The notes under the pieces: model-generated
What the model was told of the DNA's origin: nothing
The model's input: only the letters and a program-made list of their open reading frames with translations
The model's database searches: none
Source: Mesorhizobium sp. DCY119
Lineage (GTDB): Bacteria; Pseudomonadota; Alphaproteobacteria; Rhizobiales; Rhizobiaceae
Direction of reading: 5' to 3'
Length of the DNA: 64,000 nt
Assembly (NCBI RefSeq): GCF_003590645.1
Contig: NZ_CP031834.1
Span: forward strand, 1,116,001-1,180,000
Shown: positions 41,416-50,213 of the stretch, one piece after another
Position numbering within the stretch: position 1 is the first letter of the stretch
How the letters are laid out: every line of letters begins with the position of its first letter
Program-made: the position numbers and the translations under genes

Positions 41416-43021
41416 GGGCCGGGCTCATATGTTTGGTGCCGCGTGACAGGTCGCGCAGAATTTCACTGGCTGCGTTGCGCCCCGGTGCGCCCATCACGCC
41501 GCCGCCGGGATGGGTGGAGGAGCCGCACATATAGAGCCCGTCGACCGGCGAGCGGTATTGCGCGTAGCCGGGCACCGGGCGGTTGAACAGAAGCTGGTCG
41601 AAGGTCAGCTCGCCCTGGAAAATGTTGCCCTCGGTGAGGCCGACTTCAGCCTCGAGTTCGCGTGGGGTGCGCACTTCCATATGCACGATGTGGTCGCGGA
41701 AGCCCGGCGAATAATCGGCGATCTGCGAGATCACCGTTTCGCCGAAGGCGTCGCGGTCGGCGTCCGTCCAGTCGCGGCCTTCCACCTTGGGCGGACAATA
41801 TTGCACGAAGCAGCTCATGAAGTGCTTGCCGGGCGGAGCCATGGTCGGGTCGAGCGTGGTCGGGATGACCATGTCGAGGAAGGGGTCTGCCGACCAGCGC
41901 CCGGCCTTCCAGTCGTCATAGCCGCGCTCCATGCGCTCGACCGAGTCGGTGAAATGCATGTCGCCGCGATAGCAGGGCGAATCCTTCGGCAGGGCCGGAA
42001 ATTCGGGAAGCGAATCCAGCGCGATGTTCACCTTGCCCGACGAGCCGCGCATCTTGAAGTTTTTCACGCGCCGCAGGAAGATTTCGGGCAGTTCCTTTTC
42101 CTCGACCAGCTTGAGGAAGGTGCGCTTCACATCGGCATTGGAGACGACGAGATCGCCGTAAATCTCCTCGCCGTCGGCCAGCACCAGCCCGCGCGCCTTG
42201 CCGTTCCTGACCAGAACCTGCTCGACCTCTGCCCCGGTGCGGATGGTGCCGCCCGAAGCGCGGAATGAATCTGCCAGCGCCTTGGTCACCGCGCCCATGC
42301 CCCCGCGGGCATAGCCCCAGGCCCCGACCGAGCCGTCGACCTCGCCCATATAGTGGTGCAGCAGAACGTAAGCCGTGCCGGGCGACATCGGCCCAAGCGC
42401 GGTACCGATGATGCCGGACAGCGCGAAATTGGCCTTGATCACGTCGGTCTCGAAATACTCGTCGAGGAAGTCGGAGATCGACATGGTCCAGAAGCGCAGT
42501 GTGTCGGCCATTTCGGCCGCGCCCAGCCCGGCGAATTTCTTGCCAAGATAGAGCAGCTCGGAAATATCGCGCGGGCGAAAGCTCGTCGGGTCGGGCGCGG
42601 TGCGCATCAGCAGTGGCTGGATGAAGCGGCACTGCCGCGTCACGTCGCGGGCGTAGCGATCGTAGGCCTCGGCGTCGCGGGCGGAGAAGCGGGCGAATTC
42701 GCGGCGATGGGCATGGTGGTCGCGGTAGTTGGCGAGATAGTCACCTTCCTGCGTGAACACCGCGCCGCCCTCATAGGAGATGACCTGAAGGCCGAAACGC
42801 GGCAGTTCCAGATCGCGCATGATCTCGGGCCGGAACAGCGAGCAGACATAGGAGCAGTTGGAGTAGAGGAAGCCCGGCGTCAGCGACCGGCTGACGGCGG
42901 CGCCGCCGATCCAGTCGTTCTTTTCCACCACCAGCACGTCGAGCCCGGCGCGTTGGAGATAGCAGGCGTTGACGAGCCCGTTGTGCCCCGCGCCGATGAC
43001 GATGGCGTCCCATTTCTTCAT
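41402..43021 (-). CDS. Phytoene-dehydrogenase-like FAD oxidoreductase A
   Basis: A 539-residue paralogue of the next gene, with AIVIGAGHNGLVNACYLQRAG, VVEKNDWIGGAAVSR and the C-terminal GLYMCGSSTHPGGGVMGAPG. I chose ATG 43021 (MKKWDAIVIG); the open frame extends far upstream into the regulatory region. Two such enzymes side by side could form a heterodimer or act on successive intermediates. A BetI-like palindrome sits 63 bp upstream and probably controls both this gene pair and the divergent operon. Confidence 0.85.
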   Translation of the reverse strand: MKKWDAIVIGAGHNGLVNACYLQRAGLDVLVVEKNDWIGGAAVSRSLTPGFLYSNCSYVCSLFRPEIMRDLELPRFGLQVISYEGGAVFTQEGDYLANYRDHHAHRREFARFSARDAEAYDRYARDVTRQCRFIQPLLMRTAPDPTSFRPRDISELLYLGKKFAGLGAAEMADTLRFWTMSISDFLDEYFETDVIKANFALSGIIGTALGPMSPGTAYVLLHHYMGEVDGSVGAWGYARGGMGAVTKALADSFRASGGTIRTGAEVEQVLVRNGKARGLVLADGEEIYGDLVVSNADVKRTFLKLVEEKELPEIFLRRVKNFKMRGSSGKVNIALDSLPEFPALPKDSPCYRGDMHFTDSVERMERGYDDWKAGRWSADPFLDMVIPTTLDPTMAPPGKHFMSCFVQYCPPKVEGRDWTDADRDAFGETVISQIADYSPGFRDHIVHMEVRTPRELEAEVGLTEGNIFQGELTFDQLLFNRPVPGYAQYRSPVDGLYMCGSSTHPGGGVMGAPGRNAASEILRDLSRGTKHMSPAHDVI

Positions 43022-43083
43022 GCAGGTTCCCGCTTTTATTTTCTGCAAATCTGGCACGGAGGTGGCGCCTCTGTCCAGAGATT

Positions 43084-43099
43084 TTGAATGAATGTTCAA
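43084..43099. promoter_or_regulatory. BetI-like palindrome, divergent methyltransferase/flavoprotein promoters
   Basis: TTGAA (43084-43088), TGAATG, TTCAA (43095-43099): 5-bp arms around a 6-bp spacer. The same spacing and core occur at 52097 and 55043. It lies midway in the 161-bp region between the two opposite genes. Confidence 0.6.
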
Positions 43100-43182
43100 C
43101 AAATGACATTGCGTTTTGACGGGAGTGGAGTAGGCTTTGGAGAAATTTCGACGTTGAAAACCTTTGGCTTGGACGGGGAACA

Positions 43183-43983
43183 ATGATCGAGACGGCAGAC
43201 GCCGCGCCGGAATATGACGACACCGCCATCCGCTTCCTGGAGGCGCTGTGGGGCGAGGGCTATCTGTCGCCCGGCGGGCCGGGGGAAGTCGACCGCGTGG
43301 TCGAAGGCCTTTCGCTTGGCGGCAGGCGGATACTGGACATAGGCTGCGGCGCGGGCGGCATTGCGCTGCACTTCGTCGAGAACCATGACGCCGGTCATGT
43401 GACAGGCTTCGACGTGGAAGAACCCGTCATCGCCGTCGCCACAAAGCGCGCGGCTGAGCGCGGCCTGTCGGCGAGGACCAAGTTCGTGCAGGCGCCGCCG
43501 GGGGCGCTGCCTTTTGCCGATGCTTCCTTCGACATGGTGTTTTCCAAGGATGCGCTTCTGCATGTGCCGGACAAGCATGCCCTGTTTGCCGAAATCTTTC
43601 GCGTGCTGAAACCGGGCGGCGTGTTTGCCGCTTCCAACTGGATGATCGGTCATGACGGCGAGCCGTCGCCGGAAATGAAAGCCTATATCGCCGCTGAGGG
43701 GCTCTCCTTCACCATGCGCTCGCCGGCGCATTATCGAAAGGCGATGGAGGATGCGGGTTTCCGCGACATTGCGGTTACCGATCGCAATCCCTGGTATCGC
43801 GAGGTGGCGCGCGGCGAGCTGGCGCGGCTGAAGGGGCCGCTCTACGAGCCGGTCGCGGCTGCGGTCGGCAGCGATTATGTCGACAAGAACATCAAGACCT
43901 GGGAAGCCATGCAGAAGGTTCTTGACAGTGGCGAGCACCGTCCCACTCATCTGCGCGGATGGAAGCCGGACGAGGGACGTTAG
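43183..43983 (+). CDS. SAM-dependent methyltransferase (PMT/UbiE-like)
   Basis: A 266-residue class I methyltransferase. Motif [17 protein letters not shown], motif II around FDVEEPVI, motif post-[21 protein letters not shown] and [17 protein letters not shown] (a phosphoethanolamine- or sarcosine-N-methyltransferase-like pattern) are all present. It is the first gene of the operon with the BetI-like regulator. It may methylate an amine or its product; the direction (synthesis versus salvage) cannot be told. Confidence 0.82.
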   Translation: MIETADAAPEYDDTAIRFLEALWGEGYLSPGGPGEVDRVVEGLSLGGRRILDIGCGAGGIALHFVENHDAGHVTGFDVEEPVIAVATKRAAERGLSARTKFVQAPPGALPFADASFDMVFSKDALLHVPDKHALFAEIFRVLKPGGVFAASNWMIGHDGEPSPEMKAYIAAEGLSFTMRSPAHYRKAMEDAGFRDIAVTDRNPWYREVARGELARLKGPLYEPVAAAVGSDYVDKNIKTWEAMQKVLDSGEHRPTHLRGWKPDEGR

Positions 43984-43989
43984 CCGGCG

Positions 43990-44697
43990 ATGTGGAGCAT
44001 GGCAGCAGCGATGAAGACGGCAACAGTGAAGGAAGCAGGCCCCGAAAGAAGCGAGGCCGAAAAGCGTGGGCGCAAGGCGTCCAAGGAAACGCGGCAGCTG
44101 CAGTTGATCGAGGCGACGATCGATTCGCTGGCCAAGCGCGGCTATTCCGACACCACGATGGCCGATGTCGCCGATGGCGCCGGCCTGTCGCGCGGCATCG
44201 TCAACTTCCATTTCGAGAGCAAGGAAAAGCTGCTGATCGCGACCTTGCAGCATATGTATGACGAGTATTCCGCGCATTGGCGCGCAGCACTCATGAAAGC
44301 CGGCGACGATCCGGCGCGCCAGCTTCAGGCGCTGGTCGCCGCCGATTTCGACCGCTCGGTCTGCAACAAGCGCAAGCTGGCCGCATGGTGCGCCTTCTGG
44401 GGCGAGGCCAAGTCGCGCCCGACCTATCAGGCGCTCAGCGGCTCGCGCGACAAGGATTATCAGCAGACGGTCGTCGATCTCTGCGTCCGCCTGAAACATG
44501 ACGGCGGCTATGGCTACGAGCCTGAGGCAACCGCGCTCGGTCTGAGCGCCATGCTGGAAGGCCTGTGGCTGCGCCTGATGATGGCGGCGGAAAACGTCAC
44601 GCGCGAAACCGCGCATCAGGCGGCTACGGACTATCTCGCTTCGGTCTTTCCGAAGCATTTTTCGCGCGAGGAGGCTGGCGCGCGCAAGATCGCATGA
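43990..44697 (+). CDS. BetI-like TetR-family repressor
   Basis: A 235-residue TetR-family regulator, with an extended basic N-terminus (about 1-35). The HTH reads TTMADVADGAGLSRGIVNFHF, close to BetI (transcription repressor of choline-glycine betaine genes); ALSAMLEGLWLRLMM in the C-terminus is also BetI-like. It sits 6 bp after the methyltransferase gene. BetI operators in enterobacteria contain TTGAACGTTCAA-like cores, similar to the three palindromes in this cluster, so this protein probably binds them and responds to a quaternary amine. Confidence 0.86.
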   Translation: MWSMAAAMKTATVKEAGPERSEAEKRGRKASKETRQLQLIEATIDSLAKRGYSDTTMADVADGAGLSRGIVNFHFESKEKLLIATLQHMYDEYSAHWRAALMKAGDDPARQLQALVAADFDRSVCNKRKLAAWCAFWGEAKSRPTYQALSGSRDKDYQQTVVDLCVRLKHDGGYGYEPEATALGLSAMLEGLWLRLMMAAENVTRETAHQAATDYLASVFPKHFSREEAGARKIA

Positions 44698-44727
44698 CCC
44701 CATAATCATAAGACAGAGGATGGAACG

Positions 44728-45810
44728 ATGACGCGACTTATCAGAAGGCTTTCAACCACGCTTGCCCTTGCCGGCGCGCTTTCGGCCTATGCCGTGGGCA
44801 TGGCCACTGCGGCCGACAAGGACCTGATCATCTTCGACTGGTCCGGCTATGAGGAGCCGTCCTTCCATCCAGGATATGTCGAGAAAAACGGCGATTCGCC
44901 GACCTTCACCTTCTTCGGCGATGAGGACGAAGCCTTCGAGAAAGTGCGCGCAGGCTTCAAGGCTGACCTCGGGCACCCCTGCTCGCAAAGCGTGACCAAA
45001 TGGCGCGAGGCCGGCCTGCTGCAGCCGCTGGACACGTCGAAGATCACCGGCTGGAACGATCTCAACCCCGGCATCATGGCGATGAAGAACCTCGCCACCA
45101 CCGAGGACGGCAAGGCCTGGTTCATGCCTTGGGACTGGGGCAACACCGCACTCACCTACAATTCCGAAAAGGTCGACGAGAAGGACGTCCAGTCGCTGAA
45201 GGCTTTCGCCGATCCGAAGTTCAAGGACCGCGTCTCGATCGGCGACAATGTCGACGACGCCTATGCGCTGGCGAGCCTCGTCATCGGACTGAAGGACTGG
45301 ACGCAGATGACCGACGAGCAGTTCAAGCAGGCGTCCGATTTCCTGCGCGAGGTGCACAAGAACGTCCGCCTCTACTGGACCGACACCACCGAAATCGTGC
45401 AGGCGATGAGCGGCGGCGAGGTCGATCTCGCCTGGGCGTGGAATGACGCAGCGGTACAGTCCGCAGCCGCTGGCGCGCCGATCAAGAACAAGCGCGACAC
45501 GGCGGAGGGCATTTCCACCTGGGTCTGCGGCTATGTCCGCTACAAGGATGCGCCGGGCTCCGAGCAAAAAGCCTATGATTATCTCAACGCGGTGAACGAC
45601 CCCAAGGTCGCACAGTATATGGTCGGCGACTGGGGATACGGCCAGGCCAATGCCAAGGGCATGGCGACCGTCGATCCCGAAGTGCTGGCGGAAAAAGGCT
45701 ATGCCGATGTCGACAAGTTCATCGACAAGACGCTGTTCCAGTCGCCCGTTCCAAGCGAACTCAAGCAGAAGATGATCGCCGAGTTCGAGAAGATCAAGGC
45801 CGGCTACTGA
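44728..45810 (+). CDS. Polyamine-type ABC substrate-binding protein 1
   Basis: A 360-residue periplasmic binding protein of the PotD/SBP_bac_8 type. Signal peptide about 1-29 (LALAGALSAYAVGMATA). Mature sequence LIIFDWSGYEEPSF and FMPWDWGNTALTYN, with many aromatic residues in the likely ligand pocket (also SPVPSEL). It is followed by a close paralogue. The permeases are encoded about 5 kb away. A cationic or quaternary amine ligand is inferred from the family and the regulator. Confidence 0.85.
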   Translation: MTRLIRRLSTTLALAGALSAYAVGMATAADKDLIIFDWSGYEEPSFHPGYVEKNGDSPTFTFFGDEDEAFEKVRAGFKADLGHPCSQSVTKWREAGLLQPLDTSKITGWNDLNPGIMAMKNLATTEDGKAWFMPWDWGNTALTYNSEKVDEKDVQSLKAFADPKFKDRVSIGDNVDDAYALASLVIGLKDWTQMTDEQFKQASDFLREVHKNVRLYWTDTTEIVQAMSGGEVDLAWAWNDAAVQSAAAGAPIKNKRDTAEGISTWVCGYVRYKDAPGSEQKAYDYLNAVNDPKVAQYMVGDWGYGQANAKGMATVDPEVLAEKGYADVDKFIDKTLFQSPVPSELKQKMIAEFEKIKAGY

Positions 45811-45825
45811 GCCGCCGGATCGTCA

Positions 45826-45856
45826 GCTTTCCTGTTGACGCGGTCAGCGGGAAAGC
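45826..45856 (+). other. Hairpin between the two binding-protein genes
   Basis: GCTTTCC (45826-45832) pairs with GGAAAGC (45850-45856) across a 17-nt loop in the 85-bp gap. Possible mRNA-stabilising structure. Confidence 0.35.
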
Positions 45857-45895
45857 ATTCTCTGGACGGGACGTTTCAGCGCGGGGGTGTTGTTC

Positions 45896-46963
45896 ATGCA
45901 GCCAGTCGTTCGTCGTCTATTCCTTGCCGCGGCTTTCGCCGCGGGGCTGTCCGCCCCGGCCCTGGCGGCGGACGATCCGATCGTCTTCGAATGGTCGGGC
46001 TATGAGGACCCGCTGCTCAACCCGGCCTATACGGCCAAATATCCCGAGCCGCCGCAGTTCGCCTTCTTCGGCGATGAGGATGAAGCTTTTGAGAAGATGC
46101 GCGCCGGCTTCAAGGCCGACATAGGCCATCCCTGTTCGCAGAATGTGGTGAAGTGGCGCGAGGCCGGGCTGCTGCGCCCGCTCGACACCGCCCGCATTCC
46201 CGGCTGGAACGATATCCTGCCCGGCATCATGGGCATGAAGGACCTGATGACCTCGGATGATGGGCAGGCGTGGTTCCTGCCGTTCGACTGGGGCAACACG
46301 GCGCTCATCTACCGCACCGACAAGGTCACGCCCGAAGAAGCGCAGTCGCTGCGGATATTCGCCGACCCAAAGTTCAAAGACCGCGTCTCGATCGACGACA
46401 ATGTCGACGATGCCTATGCCTTGGCCAGTCTCGTCATCGGCTTGCGGGACTGGACGCAGATGACTGATGAGCAGTTCAAACAGGCGTCCGATTTCCTGCG
46501 CGAAGTGCACAAGAACGTCCGCCTCTACTGGACCGACAGCACCGACATCAACCAGGCCTTTGGCAATGACGAGATCGACCTCGCCTGGGGCTGGAACGAG
46601 ACGGTCGTTTCGGGGAAGAAGGAAGGCGTCGCGATCGACATGAAGCGCGATACCAAGGAAGGGCTTTCCACCTGGGTCTGCGGTTATGTGCTGCTGAAGG
46701 ACGCGCCGGGCAGCCTCGACAAGGCCTATGATTTCATCAATGCCCGCAACACGCCCGAGGTTTCGAACTATATGGTCGGCGAGTTCGGATACGGCCATGC
46801 CAACGCCAAGGGCATGGCGGCGATCGACCCTGCCGTGCTGACGGAAAAGGGTTTTCAGGACATCGGCAAGTTCCTCGACAAGACGCTGTTCCAGTCGCCT
46901 CTGCCCAATGAACTCAAGGCGAAGATGATCGCCGAGTTCGAGAAGATCAAGGCCGGGTATTGA
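45896..46963 (+). CDS. Polyamine-type ABC substrate-binding protein 2
   Basis: A 355-residue paralogue of the preceding protein. Signal peptide about 1-23 (LFLAAAFAAGLSAPALA). Long blocks are shared with copy 1: FFGDEDEAFEKMRAGFKAD, MTDEQFKQASDFLREVHKN and VRLYWTDSTD. They differ in the middle of the fold (SGGEVDLAWAWND versus GNDEIDLAWGWNE), suggesting a changed ligand. ATG 45896 is preferred over GTG 45887. Its stop overlaps the amine-oxidase start (TTGA). Confidence 0.85.
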   Translation: MQPVVRRLFLAAAFAAGLSAPALAADDPIVFEWSGYEDPLLNPAYTAKYPEPPQFAFFGDEDEAFEKMRAGFKADIGHPCSQNVVKWREAGLLRPLDTARIPGWNDILPGIMGMKDLMTSDDGQAWFLPFDWGNTALIYRTDKVTPEEAQSLRIFADPKFKDRVSIDDNVDDAYALASLVIGLRDWTQMTDEQFKQASDFLREVHKNVRLYWTDSTDINQAFGNDEIDLAWGWNETVVSGKKEGVAIDMKRDTKEGLSTWVCGYVLLKDAPGSLDKAYDFINARNTPEVSNYMVGEFGYGHANAKGMAAIDPAVLTEKGFQDIGKFLDKTLFQSPLPNELKAKMIAEFEKIKAGY

Positions 46964-48246
46964 GCAGCAAGCGCTACGATGCCGTCATTGTCGGGGCCGG
47001 TTTCACCGGCCTGTCGGCGGCGCTTGAACTGCGCGACGCAGGTCGAAGCTTCGTCGTGCTGGAGGCGCGCGACAGGGTGGGCGGGCGCGTCGAGGCCATG
47101 GTCAACGGCCTTGGCGAGGCGATTGACACAGGCGGGCAATTCCTGTGCGAAGACATGCCGGAGGTGATGGCGCTGGCGAAGCAGCACGGAAAGACGCTGG
47201 TGGAATCCTATGTCCAGGGCGGCATGGCCGTTCAGCCAGGGCCGTCGGGTGAATCCGACTTCGACAATTTGTACGAACGCGTGACGGCGATACGCGATCG
47301 CATGAACGGTATCGATCCCGACGATCCCTCCATCGACGGTCTCAGCGTCGGCGCATGGCTGGACAAGCAGCCCGACCGCGCCGATGCGAAAAGCGGCTTT
47401 CAATCCTCCATCGAGGGCCTGTGGTGCCAGCCGATCGAGAATGTGCCGCTGTGGTATCTCATCAGCAATGATCGCCGCATCACCAATGAGGTCTTCGAAC
47501 TCCAGTATTTCCTGAAGGAGACGATGCATTCGCTGGCCGCCGATCTGGCCCGCCCGCTGGGAGCGTCGCTGCGGCTTGGTTGTCCGGTCGATCGGATCGA
47601 AACCGGAGAAGATGGCGTGGTCGTGCATGCCGGCGGTGAAAGTTTTTCCGCCCGCGAGGTGATCGTGGCGGTGCCGCCGGTGGTGGCTCGGCGCATCGTC
47701 TTCGCGCCGCCTTTGCCAGCCGATACACGCCATGCGCTCGAAGTCTGGAAGAGCGGGACGGTGATAAAACTCCTGCTGCGCTACCGCGAGCCGTTTTGGC
47801 GTCGGGCCGGTCTCAGCGGCAGCGTTTTCTGGCTGGAGCCGCACGGGCTCTATGCCTGCGACGCCAGCCGCGACGATGACCATGCGGCACTCGTGGTATT
47901 CGTTGGCGGCAGGCTGGCGCTCGAATGGGGCGCGTTGGGCGAGGACGGTTTGCGACAGGCGTTGCTGGCGAAGCTATCGAAGGCATTGGGGCCGGATGCA
48001 GCACAGCCGCTCGACATGCTGTCGCGCGACTGGTCGAACGATCGCTGGAGCGGTGGGGCCTATTCCGACGTCGTCGCCGATGCCGCAGCGAGAGATGCGG
48101 AAGACGTGTTGCGTCGGGGAGCAGGGCCGGTCAGCTTCGCCTGCTCTGAACTGTCGCCATCCTTCCCCGGCTATATCGAAGGCGCGATCATTGCGGGGCG
48201 GATCGGGGCAAGGGTGGTGGTTGATCGGTTGAAGGAGCGGGTTTGA
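46960..48246 (+). CDS. Flavin-dependent amine oxidase
   Basis: A 428-residue flavin monoamine oxidase. N-terminal fold AVIVGAGFTGLSAALELRDAG, VLEARDRVGGRV (the amine-oxidase signature) and C-terminal GYIEGAIIAGRIGARVV. It begins with TTG 46960 overlapping the stop of the second binding protein, so it is coupled to uptake. It is shorter than many bacterial amine oxidases (about 450-490 residues). Likely oxidises a primary or secondary amine derived from the imported compound. Confidence 0.85.
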   Translation: MSSKRYDAVIVGAGFTGLSAALELRDAGRSFVVLEARDRVGGRVEAMVNGLGEAIDTGGQFLCEDMPEVMALAKQHGKTLVESYVQGGMAVQPGPSGESDFDNLYERVTAIRDRMNGIDPDDPSIDGLSVGAWLDKQPDRADAKSGFQSSIEGLWCQPIENVPLWYLISNDRRITNEVFELQYFLKETMHSLAADLARPLGASLRLGCPVDRIETGEDGVVVHAGGESFSAREVIVAVPPVVARRIVFAPPLPADTRHALEVWKSGTVIKLLLRYREPFWRRAGLSGSVFWLEPHGLYACDASRDDDHAALVVFVGGRLALEWGALGEDGLRQALLAKLSKALGPDAAQPLDMLSRDWSNDRWSGGAYSDVVADAAARDAEDVLRRGAGPVSFACSELSPSFPGYIEGAIIAGRIGARVVVDRLKERV

Positions 48247-48275
48247 GGCTCTCTGCTGTTTTCCCAAGGTAGTTG

Positions 48276-48461
48276 GTGCGTCCTTCAAGGCTCGCTGCGC
48301 TCGCACCTCAGGATGAGGGAGGGAGTGCGCTTCAGGATGTGAGGGTTTGCGCGCTTCACCCCAAGGTCTGAAAAGTCTGCTCAACAGGACTTGGTGCAAG
48401 GATGGAAGCGCCAACCTCCCTTATCCTGAGGTGCGAGCGTAGCGAGCCTCGAAGGACGCAC
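48276..48461. repeat. Palindromic intergenic repeat, about 186 bp
   Basis: Arms GTGCGTCCTTC...GCTCGC and GCGAGC...GAAGGACGCAC, with CACCTCAGGATGAGG/CCTTATCCTGAGGTG inside. This sequence type is widely repeated in alphaproteobacterial genomes. It follows the amine-oxidase gene and may serve as a 3'-end structure for both converging genes. Confidence 0.78.
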
Positions 48462-48483
48462 GGCCATTACAGCCGGCCAGCGT

Positions 48484-48843
48484 CTAGCCCTGGATCAACT
48501 CAATTCTGTTGCCGAACGGATCGCTGACGAAGCAGCGCTCGATGCCTTCCAGTGCGTCATCCGGGGTTACCTTACATCCCGCCGCCTCGAGCTTCTTCGA
48601 CAAGGCTGCAAGATCGTCCACCAGCAACGCCGGATGCGCCTTGCGGGCGGGCCTGAAATCGGCCTCGACGCCGAGGTGGATTTTCACCGTGCCTTGCTCG
48701 AACCAGCAACCGCCGCGCGCTGCAAGCGGGGCGGGTTTTGCCACTTCGGGAATGCCGAGCAGTTCGTTGTAGAAACGCCGCGCCGAGCTTTCCTCGCCAG
48801 CCGGCATGGCAAGCTGGACGTGGTCGATGGCGGTTATGGTCAT
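48484..48843 (-). CDS. VOC-family (glyoxalase-like) protein
   Basis: A 119-residue single-module glyoxalase/bleomycin-resistance/dioxygenase-fold protein. ITAIDHVQLAMP provides the first metal His; KIHLGVE and FVSDPFGNRIELIQ provide the others. It stands alone on the reverse strand. A 13-bp palindrome GTCAATGATTGAC (48853-48865) overlies its promoter region. Substrate unknown. Confidence 0.82.
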   Translation of the reverse strand: MTITAIDHVQLAMPAGEESSARRFYNELLGIPEVAKPAPLAARGGCWFEQGTVKIHLGVEADFRPARKAHPALLVDDLAALSKKLEAAGCKVTPDDALEGIERCFVSDPFGNRIELIQG

Positions 48844-48930
48844 GGGGTGTCCGTCAATGATTGACCGGGTAGCGATCGGAAGCTTTCAGGATCGTCTGTC
48901 AGGGACGGTAACGCAACTGGCTGACGGCAT

Positions 48931-49085
48931 ATTCCCCTCTCCGTCTCGGCTTCGCCGAGCCACCTCTCCCCATTTCATGGGGCGAGGAACCTAGATCCTG
49001 ACATGCAGCAGCCTTCCAAAACTTGGGTTCCTCGCCCCGCTTGCGGGGAGAGGTGGCTCGGCGAAGCCGAGACGGAGAGGGGAAT
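48931..49085. repeat. Palindromic intergenic repeat, about 155 bp
   Basis: Arms begin ATTCCCCTCTCCGTCTCGGC and end GCCGAGACGGAGAGGGGAAT, exact inverted copies, enclosing CACCTCTCCCC/GGGGAGAGGTG. A different family from the 39.7-kb element. It lies between the VOC gene and the ABC ATPase 3' end. Confidence 0.82.
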
Positions 49086-49117
49086 TCGAAGGGCAAAACC
49101 GGCAACGAGAGACGCAA

Positions 49118-50191
49118 TCAATCCGCCATCGCCACCAGCGCGTCGGGATCGTAGGCCAGCCTGATCGGCGCGCCGACCGGGATATCGTCGGCGCCGAAAT
49201 TGTTGGTCTCCGTCACCGACAGCGGCTTTTCCAGCCCCGGTATGTCGACGATGAGGTGGGTGATCTCGCCGAAATAGTGCCGGTCGACAACCGTGCCCGC
49301 GACCTCGTGCTTGTCCTGGGCGTCGTCCCACAGCACCCGCAGCCGCTCCGGGCGGATGCCGAGCGTGGCGGCCTTGCCGTTGCGGACGAAGGCTGCCGGC
49401 TTCTCGGTTTTCACGCGGCCGAAGCCGAGTGTGTCGACGGTCATCGATGCACCGTTTTCCTCGACGATCTCGGCCTTGACGAAGTTCATGCCACCGAGGA
49501 AGTCGGCGACCTGGCGGTTGACCGGGCGCTGGTAGATCTCCTTGGGCGAGGCGACCTGGGCGATCTTTCCGCCGAACATCACGGCGATGCGATCGGACAT
49601 GGCCAGCGCTTCATACTGGTCGTGGGTGACGAGGATGAAGGTGATGCCGACCGCCTGCTGGAGCCGGCGCAGTTCCACCTGCATCTGCTCGCGCAATTTC
49701 TTGTCGAGTGCCGACAGTGGCTCGTCGAGCAGCAGCACTTTTGGCCGCATGACGAGCGCGCGGGCAAGCGCCACGCGCTGGCGCTGGCCGCCGGAGAGTT
49801 CGGTCGCGCCGCGCTTGCCAAGCCCGGTCAGCGACACCTGCGCCAGGGCCTCCTCGACGCGGCGCTTCTCTTCCGCCGCTTCCAGCCGCAGGCGCTTCAG
49901 GCCGTAGCCGACATTCTGCTCTACATTGAGATGCGGAAAGATGGCGTAGCTCTGGAACACCATGTTGGTCGGGCGGCGGTTGGCCGGTATGCCCAGCATC
50001 TCCTGCCCGTCCACCGCAATGCTGCCGCTGGTCGGGTTGTCGAAGCCGGCGATCATCCGCAGAAGCGTGGTCTTGCCGCAGCCGGAGGGGCCGAGCAGCG
50101 AGAAGAACTCGCCTTCCCGGATCGTCAGCGAGGCATCGTCCAGCGCCTTGAAGGCGCCGTAGCTGCGCGTGACATGCGAAATCTCGATCAT
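49118..50191 (-). CDS. Polyamine-type ABC transporter ATP-binding protein (PotA-like)
   Basis: A 357-residue ATPase. Walker A GPSGCGKTT, signature LSGGQRQRVALARA, Walker B VLLLDEPLSALDKKL, switch HisD in VTHDQYEAL, and a C-terminal TOBE domain (about 270-350). The start MIEISHVTRSYG at 50191 is preferred because the frame upstream lies inside the permease gene. It is the last gene of the permease operon and should energise uptake with the two binding proteins encoded at 44.7-47.0 kb. Confidence 0.87.
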   Translation of the reverse strand: MIEISHVTRSYGAFKALDDASLTIREGEFFSLLGPSGCGKTTLLRMIAGFDNPTSGSIAVDGQEMLGIPANRRPTNMVFQSYAIFPHLNVEQNVGYGLKRLRLEAAEEKRRVEEALAQVSLTGLGKRGATELSGGQRQRVALARALVMRPKVLLLDEPLSALDKKLREQMQVELRRLQQAVGITFILVTHDQYEALAMSDRIAVMFGGKIAQVASPKEIYQRPVNRQVADFLGGMNFVKAEIVEENGASMTVDTLGFGRVKTEKPAAFVRNGKAATLGIRPERLRVLWDDAQDKHEVAGTVVDRHYFGEITHLIVDIPGLEKPLSVTETNNFGADDIPVGAPIRLAYDPDALVAMAD

Positions 50192-50213
50192 CGGCCGTTC
50201 GGATTTGGAACGT

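Noticed and set aside
39859-43021. Carotenoid biosynthesis assignment for the two phytoene-dehydrogenase-like genes
   Set aside because: No crtB, crtE or related gene is nearby and the context is amine transport and oxidation.
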